From: an uncultured bacterium
GTDB taxonomy: Bacteria; Atribacterota; Atribacteria; Atribacterales; Caldatribacteriaceae
Reading direction: 5' to 3'
Length of the DNA stretch: 64,000 nt
NCBI GenBank assembly: GCA_937139415.1
Contig: CAKZPS010000062.1
Coordinates: forward strand, 62,001 to 126,000
Each line of letters begins with the position of its first letter. Position 1 is the first letter of the stretch. The translations under genes and the position numbers were made by a program. This document shows positions 54,286-61,895 of the stretch, piece after piece. Below the pieces are notes generated by a model. It ran no database searches. It saw nothing but the letters and a program-made list of their open reading frames with translations, and was not told the origin of the DNA.

Positions 54286-55356
54286 ATGTTTACTCGAGAG
54301 ACGCGAGAGCTTCTTTTCACCTTTGTCCTCTTCGTTCTTTTGATGGTTGGTGTATGGTTAGCTCAACGGTATCTCAATGCCTATTTGGTCAGGATTTTTA
54401 ACACGGCGTGTATCTATGTTATTGCTGCAGTTGCTTATAATCTCGTGAATGGTATTACCGGTCAATTCTCTTTGGGTCCCAATGGCTTTATGGCCATCGG
54501 TGGATACACTGTAGCTTTACTCATGCTTCCGGTAGTACAAAAGCAGGAGGTTTACTTCCTCCAACCACTCATTTGGCCTTTCAATTCCTTTAGTTTTCCT
54601 CCCGCTCTTTTCATTTTCGCTTTACTCCTCGGCGGGCTTCTTGCCGCAGGTGGGGCAATTTTAATCGGTTTTCCCACCCTGCGTTTGCGAGGAGACTATT
54701 TAGCCATTGCTACTTTCGGTTTTGGTGAGATTATCATCGTTTTAGCCAATAATCTTATCCCTCTCACCAATGGTGCTTTGGGAATTAAAGGAATACCGGA
54801 GTATACTAACCTCTGGTGGACGGTGAATTGGGCATTTTGGACGGTGTTTCTGGTGAAGAACTTGGTGAACTCGAGTTTTGGGAGAGCTTTAAAAGCAATT
54901 CGGGAAGATGAAGTTGCTGCGGAAGCGATGGGTATTAATCTCTTTCGTCACAAACTTTTGGCTTTTGCCTTGAGTGCCTTTTTTGCCGGGGTTGCAGGAG
55001 GGTTGTTTGTGACCCTCATTAGTACTATTTCTCCTACGCTTTTTACCTTTTCCATGACCTTTAATTTACTCATTATTATTGTGTTAGGAGGATTGGGAAG
55101 CATTACTGGTTCTACCATCACGGCCGTTCTCTTTGCTTTTCTCCAAGAACTTTTGCGGGAGGTAGAAGCACCTCATGTCATCGGTTCTTGGACCTTTCCG
55201 GGCATTCCAGGGATGAGAATGGTGGTGTTTTCAGCGATACTGGTGATTTTAATGATTTTTTATCGTCGAGGACTTTTTGGTCGTCAGGAATTATCTTGGC
55301 AGCATGTTTCTCGAATACTGTGGTGGGGGAAAAGAGCTCATGGTGGACAATCATGA
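54286..55356 (+). CDS. livM: Branched-chain amino-acid ABC transporter permease LivM
   Basis: A 356-residue permease paralogous to LivH, with about ten hydrophobic segments. AYNLVNGITGQFSLGPNGFM, PTLRLRGDYLAIATFGFGEI and LGGLGSITGSTITAVLF are the family marks. It pairs with LivH. Its 3' end overlaps the LivG start by 17 bases, so the proteins are translationally coupled. Confidence 0.93.
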   Translation: MFTRETRELLFTFVLFVLLMVGVWLAQRYLNAYLVRIFNTACIYVIAAVAYNLVNGITGQFSLGPNGFMAIGGYTVALLMLPVVQKQEVYFLQPLIWPFNSFSFPPALFIFALLLGGLLAAGGAILIGFPTLRLRGDYLAIATFGFGEIIIVLANNLIPLTNGALGIKGIPEYTNLWWTVNWAFWTVFLVKNLVNSSFGRALKAIREDEVAAEAMGINLFRHKLLAFALSAFFAGVAGGLFVTLISTISPTLFTFSMTFNLLIIIVLGGLGSITGSTITAVLFAFLQELLREVEAPHVIGSWTFPGIPGMRMVVFSAILVILMIFYRRGLFGRQELSWQHVSRILWWGKRAHGGQS

Positions 55357-56122
55357 GAGGATTCTACATCTTGAAAACTTAACTATTGCCTTCGGGGGAC
55401 TTTTGGCAGTCAATGACTTTTCTTTAACGATATACCGGGGAGATTTAGTGGGTCTCATCGGACCGAACGGTGCAGGGAAGACTACAGTGTTTAATCTGGT
55501 AAGCGGACAATATATCCCAACGAGAGGAAAGGTATGGTTCGATGGTCGGGAGATTACCGGTCTTTCACCGGATCGAATTACTGCTTTAGGAATAGCCCGT
55601 ACCTTTCAGAACATCAGGTTATTTGGGGACTTGAGTGCTTTGGAAAACGTTTTGGTTTCTTTTCATGTGAGAACCAGTTATTCTTTTCTATCCCCCATGT
55701 TTTGCTTCCCTCGTTCCAGGAAAGAAGAGCGACGTATTCGAGAAGAAGCGTATTCACTGTTAGAGGCGGTAGGCTTAGGTAACTTCGCTCGTGAAAAAGC
55801 CTCTTCTCTACCCTATGGACAACAGAGGCGCTTGGAAATTGCTCGCGCTTTGGCGACTCACCCTCGACTTTTGCTTTTAGACGAACCTGCTGCTGGCATG
55901 AACCCTCAAGAGACACGAGAACTTATGGAGTTTATCCAACGCATTCGTCGGGATTTTGAATTAACGATTTTTCTGATCGAACACGACATGAAAGTAGTCA
56001 TGGGTATTTGCGAGCGTGTGGCGGTAATGGATTTCGGAATTAAGATTGCCGAGGGTACTCCTTCAGAAATTAGGAATAATCCCAGAGTTATTGAGGCCTA
56101 TTTGGGGGCAGAGGCACAATGA
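55340..56122 (+). CDS. livG: Branched-chain amino-acid ABC transporter ATPase LivG
   Basis: A 260-residue ATPase. Walker A GPNGAGKTT, FQNIRLFGDLSALENV, signature region LPYGQQRRLEIARAL (the Liv variant of LSGGQ) and Walker B LLLLDEPAAGMNP are intact. LivG has the insert after the Q-loop that is seen here at about residues 105-125. The ATG at 55340 was chosen over a longer frame. It overlaps livM and, by 4 bases, livF. Confidence 0.94.
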   Translation: MVDNHERILHLENLTIAFGGLLAVNDFSLTIYRGDLVGLIGPNGAGKTTVFNLVSGQYIPTRGKVWFDGREITGLSPDRITALGIARTFQNIRLFGDLSALENVLVSFHVRTSYSFLSPMFCFPRSRKEERRIREEAYSLLEAVGLGNFAREKASSLPYGQQRRLEIARALATHPRLLLLDEPAAGMNPQETRELMEFIQRIRRDFELTIFLIEHDMKVVMGICERVAVMDFGIKIAEGTPSEIRNNPRVIEAYLGAEAQ

Positions 56123-56844
56123 AGGAAAACACTACCATCTTAAGGGTGGAGAATTTGCATGTCTTCTATGGTGGAATTCATGCTCTCAAGGGAATTTCCC
56201 TTGAAGTTCAAGCGGGCAAAATCGTTGCTCTCATCGGTGCTAACGGTGCGGGGAAAAGTACTGCTTTGCGGACCATTTCTGGTTTGGTGCGTCCGCGTGA
56301 AGGAATGGTACGCTTTTTAGATCAGGATATTACCGGGGAGGCTTCCCATCGAGTGGTTGAGCTCGGTGTGGTTATGGTTCCCGAAGGAAGGAAAATTTTT
56401 CCCAATCTTACCGTCATGGAGAATCTCTTTTTAGGTGGGTACACTCGGCGAGATCTCGAAGGGATAAAGAAAGATTTAGAGTGGATCTTTACTCTTTTTC
56501 CTCGTCTCCAGGAACGGACTTGGCAGAAAGGGGGAACCTTAAGTGGTGGAGAACAGCAAATGTTAGCAGTTGCACGAGCTTTAATGTCTCGTCCGCGTCT
56601 TCTCATGATGGATGAACCATCGTTAGGCTTGGCACCGCTTCTCGTCAGAGAGATTTTCCATATCATTGAAGCTTTAAACCAGCAAGGAGTGACCATTTTA
56701 CTCATTGAACAAAACGCGAAAGCGGCATTGGAAGTAGCTCACTATGGTTATGTGCTGGAAACGGGGAAGATTGCCCTCCAAGGAGAAGGGAAGCAACTTC
56801 TTTCCGATGAACGGGTGAGGAAAGCGTATTTGGGTGAGGATTGA
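56119..56844 (+). CDS. livF: Branched-chain amino-acid ABC transporter ATPase LivF
   Basis: A 241-residue ATPase, partner of LivG. Walker A GANGAGKST, signature LSGGEQQMLAVARAL, Walker B LLMMDEPSLGLAP and the LivF-typical VPEGRKIFPNLTVMENL are present. Last gene of the operon; the convergent thioredoxin-like gene ends 12 bases beyond its stop, with no clear terminator between. Confidence 0.95.
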   Translation: MKENTTILRVENLHVFYGGIHALKGISLEVQAGKIVALIGANGAGKSTALRTISGLVRPREGMVRFLDQDITGEASHRVVELGVVMVPEGRKIFPNLTVMENLFLGGYTRRDLEGIKKDLEWIFTLFPRLQERTWQKGGTLSGGEQQMLAVARALMSRPRLLMMDEPSLGLAPLLVREIFHIIEALNQQGVTILLIEQNAKAALEVAHYGYVLETGKIALQGEGKQLLSDERVRKAYLGED

Positions 56845-56856
56845 TGAATTTACTCG

Positions 56857-57402
56857 CTACTCACAGAGCGTCGAACTGCAGGACGGTTTTAGTTTTTTTT
56901 CCGAAGATCTTGGTGAGTAAGTAGCAGAGGCGAGAAGTCCCTTAATTTCCTCCACATTTATTTGGGGACGATCCCACCGCCGCACAACCTTCCCACTTGG
57001 GGAAACCAAAAAAACGGTAGTTTTGCCCCATATTCCCAAAATTGCCTGCTCGAGAGAAGGGAGGAAATATAATTTGATGTTTTCGGCAAAGCTATCGTGG
57101 AGATTTTTCATTTTTTTCCAGTCACAGTCGATACAGATGGGGAAGAAAAGAAGGTCCCTTTCGCCTTGAATTTGGTTGTGAAGTTTGGCGATTTCGGTAA
57201 AGCATGACCAACAGTCAGGAGGAAAGAAGTACAAAACTGCCCACGAAGAAGAGGGTAAGCTTTTTTCCTCTCCTTGAAGGGTATAGAGAGTGGTAGGAGG
57301 GAGTTTGCGCAGAGAAGCAGAAGCAAACGGCGTAGATCCTACCAGGAGAGTCACCATCACGGAAATAATAATTTCTTTGATTATTTTCTCTCGGTAGCAC
57401 AT
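56857..57402 (-). CDS. TlpA-like exported thioredoxin-family protein
   Basis: A 181-residue protein with a probable signal peptide or anchor at residues 1-30 and a thioredoxin fold. The active site is CWSC (64-67) in AVLYFFPPDCWSCFTEIA, the position of the TlpA/ResA CxxC. It is followed by TVFLVSPSGKVVRRW, the conserved cis-Pro area and strand, although the cis-proline is not evident. It should act on disulfides in the periplasm. No cytochrome genes are near. A TATAAT at about 57414-57419 on the minus strand sits so close to the ATG that a leaderless transcript is possible. It follows the TolB-like gene by 22 bases. Confidence 0.75.
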   Translation of the reverse strand: MCYREKIIKEIIISVMVTLLVGSTPFASASLRKLPPTTLYTLQGEEKSLPSSSWAVLYFFPPDCWSCFTEIAKLHNQIQGERDLLFFPICIDCDWKKMKNLHDSFAENIKLYFLPSLEQAILGIWGKTTVFLVSPSGKVVRRWDRPQINVEEIKGLLASATYSPRSSEKKLKPSCSSTLCE

Positions 57403-57424
57403 TTTTACGCATTATATCATAAGT

Positions 57425-58630
57425 TTAGTGAGTAGGGTAGGGAAAGAAAACCGGGTTTCCTTCTTGGGCAAGTGAGGAGGTAAGGCGATGGGTAAGCTTT
57501 CGCGAACGGTCAAAGAGAAAGATATCCCAGTTTTTATGTTCCTTTTGTGCTCGAAAAACAATCCATCGACCATCAGAGGAGGGCGATGGATGTGCCTTGG
57601 GGAAATTATCGATCGTGAGACGGGTGAAATTCTGTTCTGCAATTTGATAAGAGTACAGGTCTTGAATTCCATTCGTTTCCCCGATGAAAAGAATGTTTTT
57701 TTCATCATGGCTGAAGACTGGTTGAAAGATATGTCCGGGAAAATCTACTACCCATTCTTTTTCACTCCACATGTCTTTGATCTTGAGTTGCCATTGTCCA
57801 TTGACGAGTTCGCAGTAAATGAGTTGACGTCCATCAGAAGATAATGAGGGAGAATCCACGGGGTTATCTTTCGATAAAAGGATCGTTCGCGACGAGCCAT
57901 CCATGTTCATGGTAAAGATTCCCTTCTCCGTTTCTCCCTCCGAGACGAAAAGGATTTTACGCTCTTTTTCGGCGAAAGAAAAGGAGGAATCATTCCATTC
58001 CCAGGGAGTAAGGAGAGATAATTGTCTATTTTTCAGATGGAGGAGATATAACGCTTTTCTATACCCGTGATTCATGATGAAACCGATATGCTGTGCATCA
58101 GGACTGACCGAGAGATCCTCTATCGATCCAAGTTCAGTAACATGGAGGATATTTTGCTTTTTTCCGCTCAGGTCAGAGGTAACGAGAAAGCATTGACCGC
58201 GTTCCTCGCGGGGGAAAATAATTCTCGTCTCCGGCTTTATGTTCCAGATTTGAGTCAATTTTGTCTTGATTCCTTGTACCAGTTCTTCTCTATCTTCTTT
58301 TTTTCTCACCAGAGCCATAATCTCTTTTTGGAGAGAAAGGTCGATCAATTCGGCGAAAAGGAGAGAATCTCTCTCATAGAGAATGAGGAGAAGGTTTCCT
58401 TGCAGGGCTAATTCTTTCCGGTATTGGTCGTTTTTCAAGTCTTCTATTGGAGGCAAAGGTGAGGAAAGGGAAACGGCAGAGTAACCGAGATTTTGGAAGA
58501 AATCGAGAAGAGGAGTTAAAGCTTCCTCGAGGTAATCGGCAATGAGGAGTTTTTCTTGGGCAGGAGCAGAAAACGAGATAACAAAAACGACCATTAGAAG
58601 GAGACAAGAAATGAGAACTCCTTTACGCAT
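57425..58630 (-). CDS. TolB-like exported beta-propeller protein
   Basis: A 401-residue exported protein. The signal peptide is residues 1-25 (cleavage near SAPA-QE). The middle resembles the TolB N-terminal domain, and the C-terminal two thirds are PD40/WD40-like repeats: IEDLSVSPDAQHIGFI, DSPSLSSDGRQLIYCE, FQPVFSHDEKNILFIG and AHPSPSSDGRWIVFRA, each with the S-x-D-G turn. Such propellers bind peptidoglycan-associated lipoprotein in Tol-Pal systems. The gene is far from the exbBD loci but could be part of the same envelope machinery. The start is either ATG 58642 or 58630; the latter gives the more usual short basic N-terminus (MRKG). The thioredoxin-like gene follows in the same direction. 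Confidence 0.78.
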   Translation of the reverse strand: MRKGVLISCLLLMVVFVISFSAPAQEKLLIADYLEEALTPLLDFFQNLGYSAVSLSSPLPPIEDLKNDQYRKELALQGNLLLILYERDSLLFAELIDLSLQKEIMALVRKKEDREELVQGIKTKLTQIWNIKPETRIIFPREERGQCFLVTSDLSGKKQNILHVTELGSIEDLSVSPDAQHIGFIMNHGYRKALYLLHLKNRQLSLLTPWEWNDSSFSFAEKERKILFVSEGETEKGIFTMNMDGSSRTILLSKDNPVDSPSLSSDGRQLIYCELVNGQWQLKIKDMWSEKEWVVDFPGHIFQPVFSHDEKNILFIGETNGIQDLYSYQIAEQNFTRLTIDNFPKAHPSPSSDGRWIVFRAQKEHKNWDIFLFDRSRKLTHRLTSSLAQEGNPVFFPYPTH

Positions 58631-58682
58631 ATTTTCAAACATCCTTTCTGCACTGAGGCTATTTCTCTTCTCCCCTCCATAG

Positions 58683-58688
58683 TATAAT
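58683..58688 (+). promoter_or_regulatory. -10 element of the cytidylate kinase-like operon
   Basis: A perfect TATAAT sits 20 bases before the GTG start. No good -35 box is visible at 16-18 bases upstream. If it is used, the leader would be only about 12 bases long. Confidence 0.4.
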
Positions 58689-58707
58689 AAAAGCCGGTGA
58701 AAATAAA

Positions 58708-59628
58708 GTGGGCGATTTTTCCATTATTACCATTTCCCGAGAAGTAGAGAGCTTAGGTGACGAAATCGCGTTGAGGCTCGCTAAGAAATTAGCCTTTGAG
58801 ATCATTGATCGAGAAGGGTGGGTAGCGCTTCTTCGGGAATGGAATACCGAGCTTCCCGTTGAACCACCCCTTGAGGAGAAAGAACAAGAAGAGTGGATGG
58901 TGACGGTCAGAACCTTTCTCAGGGAGAAGGCTGAGAAACGAGGCTTCATACTTTTAGGGCGGGGTGGGCAACGAATCCTTGAGGGACTCGATTCCGCCTT
59001 TCATATTTTGGTTGTTGCCCCGATTGAAATTCGTATCCAGAGAATTGCCGAAAAATATAATCAAGATCGAGCTACTGCTTCGCGCATTTTGGCTGAACAA
59101 GATATGCAACGAGAACGATTCTTAATGCGGAATTTTGGCATCGATTGGAAGAATCCACTCTATTACAATTTGGTTCTCAATACCAGTTTTTATCACATTG
59201 AGGAGGCATACACTCTAATCATAGAGGCGATGCGGAGAGCAACAAATAAGGTGCCGTCGGTACCTGTGAAACAACGATCACTCTTCGAAGAGAAAAATTT
59301 TCTCAAAGAACGTGTATTTTTCTCCCATCCTTCAGAGGAGGATTTTGCCCGGATTCTTGATTTTTATGGTATTCGTTGGTTATATGAGCCTCGTACCTTT
59401 CCCTTGGTGTGGGATGAGGAGGGGAATGTGGTGGAAGCCTTTGCCCCCGATTTCTACCTTCCTGATTTCGACCTCTTCATTGAGTTAACTACCCAGAAGC
59501 AAAAATTGACCTGGAAGAAGAATAAGAAAGTGCGTCGCCTGAAGGAACTGTACCCCGATGTGAAGATAAAGATTATCTATGCACGCGATTATGAACACAT
59601 TGTGCGGAAATTTGGAGGACGGAAATGA
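58708..59628 (+). CDS. Cytidylate kinase-like protein fused to an endonuclease-like domain
   Basis: A 306-residue two-domain protein. The N-terminal ~190 residues match the cytidylate-kinase-like family (SIITISREVESLGDEIALRLA, the glycine-poor phosphate loop of this group, then FILLGRGGQRIL). The C-terminal ~100 residues (from FFSHPSEEDFARILDFYGIRW) look like a PD-(D/E)XK-type fold with EAFAPDFYLPDFDLFIELTT, though the usual final lysine is a threonine. From memory, similar domains occur next to or joined to hpt genes in other bacteria; here the hpt paralogue follows with a four-base overlap. The GTG start has GGTGA about 8 bases upstream. The combined role is unknown. Confidence 0.72.
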   Translation: MGDFSIITISREVESLGDEIALRLAKKLAFEIIDREGWVALLREWNTELPVEPPLEEKEQEEWMVTVRTFLREKAEKRGFILLGRGGQRILEGLDSAFHILVVAPIEIRIQRIAEKYNQDRATASRILAEQDMQRERFLMRNFGIDWKNPLYYNLVLNTSFYHIEEAYTLIIEAMRRATNKVPSVPVKQRSLFEEKNFLKERVFFSHPSEEDFARILDFYGIRWLYEPRTFPLVWDEEGNVVEAFAPDFYLPDFDLFIELTTQKQKLTWKKNKKVRRLKELYPDVKIKIIYARDYEHIVRKFGGRK

Positions 59629-60200
59629 ACGAACCACCACGCTTAGGAGATTTGGTCTTTACCCCGGAGGAAGTCCAAAAACGAGTAAAAGAAGTGGGCC
59701 GGTGTATTAGTGGGGATTATGTCGGGAAAAAACCAGTTTTGGTGGTGATTTTACGGGGAGCGGTGTATTTTGCCGTAGATCTTACCCGGGAACTCTCCAT
59801 TCCTTTCGACATCGACTTTATGTCCCTCTCCCCGTTTAGACCGGGTTTACAGAGAGTCGAAATCGAAATGGATGTCGATATCCCTTTAGCGGGGAAAGAT
59901 GTCCTCATTATCGAAGATATTATCGATACCGGTTTAACCGTTAATTTCCTGGTGCGTACCTTGGAGAAGCGATTTCCTCGAGGCATACGGGTATGCAGTT
60001 TTTTGAGCTGCCCCGCACGAAGAATAGCAGAGGTTCATGTCCATTATTTCTGCTTTGAAATTCCCGACGTGTATGTGGTTGGATACGGCTTAGATTTTCA
60101 GGGTTATTTTCGTAATCTCACTGGTGTGTACACCTTGTATGATCCGACAGGGAGAAGCACCCAAATCCTCAAAGCAATGGGAAAAGGGGGAAAAAGATGA
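59625..60200 (+). CDS. hpt: Hypoxanthine phosphoribosyltransferase paralogue
   Basis: A 191-residue phosphoribosyltransferase with VLIIEDIIDTGLTVNFL (PRPP loop) and VVILRGAVYFAVDLTREL. The end VVGYGLDFQGYFRNLTGVY resembles hpt. It differs from the first copy (20006-20560) enough to suggest a different base preference or partner. It has no separate promoter and overlaps both neighbours by four bases, within the nucleotide operon. Confidence 0.88.
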   Translation: MNEPPRLGDLVFTPEEVQKRVKEVGRCISGDYVGKKPVLVVILRGAVYFAVDLTRELSIPFDIDFMSLSPFRPGLQRVEIEMDVDIPLAGKDVLIIEDIIDTGLTVNFLVRTLEKRFPRGIRVCSFLSCPARRIAEVHVHYFCFEIPDVYVVGYGLDFQGYFRNLTGVYTLYDPTGRSTQILKAMGKGGKR

Positions 60201-61255
60201 TTCTCTTTCGGGAAGCTATTCGCAAAATGGAAGGATATGTTCCCGGTGAACAACCCGAGGAGGAGGGGTACATAAAGCTCAATACCAACGAAAACCCCTA
60301 TCCTCCTTCACCGAAAATTATCAAGGCTATTTGTGATTTTCTTGCTACTCCTTTGGCGCTCTCACGGTATCCTCATCCTCTGAGTGAAATGGTCAGGGTG
60401 GGTGCTGAGAAATACTACGGTGTACCACGGGAATGGATTGTAGTGGGCAATGGTTCAGATGAGCTCCTCAACCTCATCTTTCGGGTTTTCCTGGGAAAGG
60501 GTGACCGGGTGGCATATCCTTTTCCCACTTATACCTTATATCGCACCTTAGCTTTGCTGCAAGAGGCAGAACCATGGGAAATTCCTTTTCCCGGTGATTT
60601 TTCTCTCCCGGAAGAGTTTGTGCGGGCACGTGTACCGCTCAAAATTCTCTGTAATCCCAATTCTCCAACCGGGACTTATGTCTCCTTAGAGGCAATCGAG
60701 AGGTTATTGCGGGAGACTTCGAGCCCTGTAGTGCTTGACGAAGCATACGTCGATTTTGCTCCTTCCAATGCTCTCTCGCTCCTTGCGCGTTTTCCCCATC
60801 TCCTCATCGTGCGAACCCTTTCAAAGTCGTTCTCCTTGGCGGGTTTGAGGATCGGTTTTCTCTTTGCCCATCCCGAAGTGGTACGGGAAATTCTCAAGGC
60901 GAAAGACTCATATAATGTGAATGTTCTCTCTCAGATTGGTGCTAAAGCAGCGTTGGAGGACATGGAGTACGCTCTACGTAATATCGAGCGAATCAAAGAG
61001 ACCCGCTTGTGGTTTTCTCGAGCCATGGAAGAACTGGGATTTTTTGTCTATCCCTCTTGTGCTAATTTTGTCATGGTGAAAAGAGGGGATATGGACCTCT
61101 ACTTTCTTTACCAAGAACTCAAGAAGAGGAAGATTTTGGTCCGCTATTTCCCCGAGTGGCCTGATGCTCTGCGCATTACGATCGGAACGGACGAGCATAT
61201 GCACATCCTCCTCGAACAGGTAAGAGACATTATCAAGGAGTCGGCGCATGTTTAG
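60197..61255 (+). CDS. hisC: Histidinol-phosphate aminotransferase (HisC-like)
   Basis: A 352-residue PLP enzyme of fold type I. KLNTNENPYPPSP, GNGSDELLNLIFRVFL, CNPNSPTGTYV, VVLDEAYVDFA and RTLSKSFSLAGLRIGF (with the PLP lysine) are typical of HisC. No other his genes are near, so it may also transaminate other amino acids, such as aromatic ones. It overlaps the HAD gene by 8 bases and the hpt paralogue by 4. Confidence 0.9.
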   Translation: MILFREAIRKMEGYVPGEQPEEEGYIKLNTNENPYPPSPKIIKAICDFLATPLALSRYPHPLSEMVRVGAEKYYGVPREWIVVGNGSDELLNLIFRVFLGKGDRVAYPFPTYTLYRTLALLQEAEPWEIPFPGDFSLPEEFVRARVPLKILCNPNSPTGTYVSLEAIERLLRETSSPVVLDEAYVDFAPSNALSLLARFPHLLIVRTLSKSFSLAGLRIGFLFAHPEVVREILKAKDSYNVNVLSQIGAKAALEDMEYALRNIERIKETRLWFSRAMEELGFFVYPSCANFVMVKRGDMDLYFLYQELKKRKILVRYFPEWPDALRITIGTDEHMHILLEQVRDIIKESAHV

Positions 61256-61895
61256 ACTTTTCATTTGGGATCTCGATAACACCTTAGTGGGCACTTCCCC
61301 CCTCTTGTGGGGGGCATTCTCTTGGGTGGCGGAAAAGTATACCGGACGTAAAATGACCCCGGCAGAGATCGTGAGTCTCTATGGACCTCCTGAGGATGAA
61401 GTGATCGAAAAAATTGTTGGTCAAGATCAAAAGGACGATGCCCTGCGAGAGTTTTACGCTTTCTATGAGAGTAAGCATCAAGAATTGGTAACGGTATTTA
61501 CTCCTGTTTTTGAAGCTATCGCTTTTTTGCGACAAAGAGGGGTAAAACAAGCCCTTTTTACCTCTAAGGGGAGGAAAAGTGCCACGATGACGGTAGAGAA
61601 GCTCAATATTCATGGACTTTTTGATTGCATTCTCTGTGGCGATGAGGTGGAGAGAGCAAAGCCTTATCCGGACGGTGTGTTGAAAATTTTGTCTTCTTTT
61701 CACATAGAACCCTCACACGCATTGTATGTTGGAGATTCCCCCTTAGATGCTCAAGCTGCACAGGGCGCAGGGGTGCCTTTCGCATTGGTTCTATGGGATT
61801 CTTTCCATCGGGAAAAAGCGCAGGAAATTAAAGCTCAGTGGCTTTTTCGCCAACCTGAAGAATTCTTGCAATGGGTGAGGGAGATGTATCGATGA
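61248..61895 (+). CDS. HAD-superfamily hydrolase (phosphoglycolate phosphatase-like)
   Basis: A 215-residue HAD phosphatase. Motif I is IWDLDNTLVG, with the catalytic aspartates; motif II is LFTSKGR; the lysine is in ERAKPYPDGV; motif IV is YVGDSPLDAQAA. An alpha-helical cap lies between I and II (about 15-80), the subclass I form. Candidates are phosphoglycolate, nucleotides or sugar phosphates, or histidinol phosphate given the hisC neighbour. It overlaps the reductase gene by four bases. Confidence 0.88.
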   Translation: MFRLFIWDLDNTLVGTSPLLWGAFSWVAEKYTGRKMTPAEIVSLYGPPEDEVIEKIVGQDQKDDALREFYAFYESKHQELVTVFTPVFEAIAFLRQRGVKQALFTSKGRKSATMTVEKLNIHGLFDCILCGDEVERAKPYPDGVLKILSSFHIEPSHALYVGDSPLDAQAAQGAGVPFALVLWDSFHREKAQEIKAQWLFRQPEEFLQWVREMYR

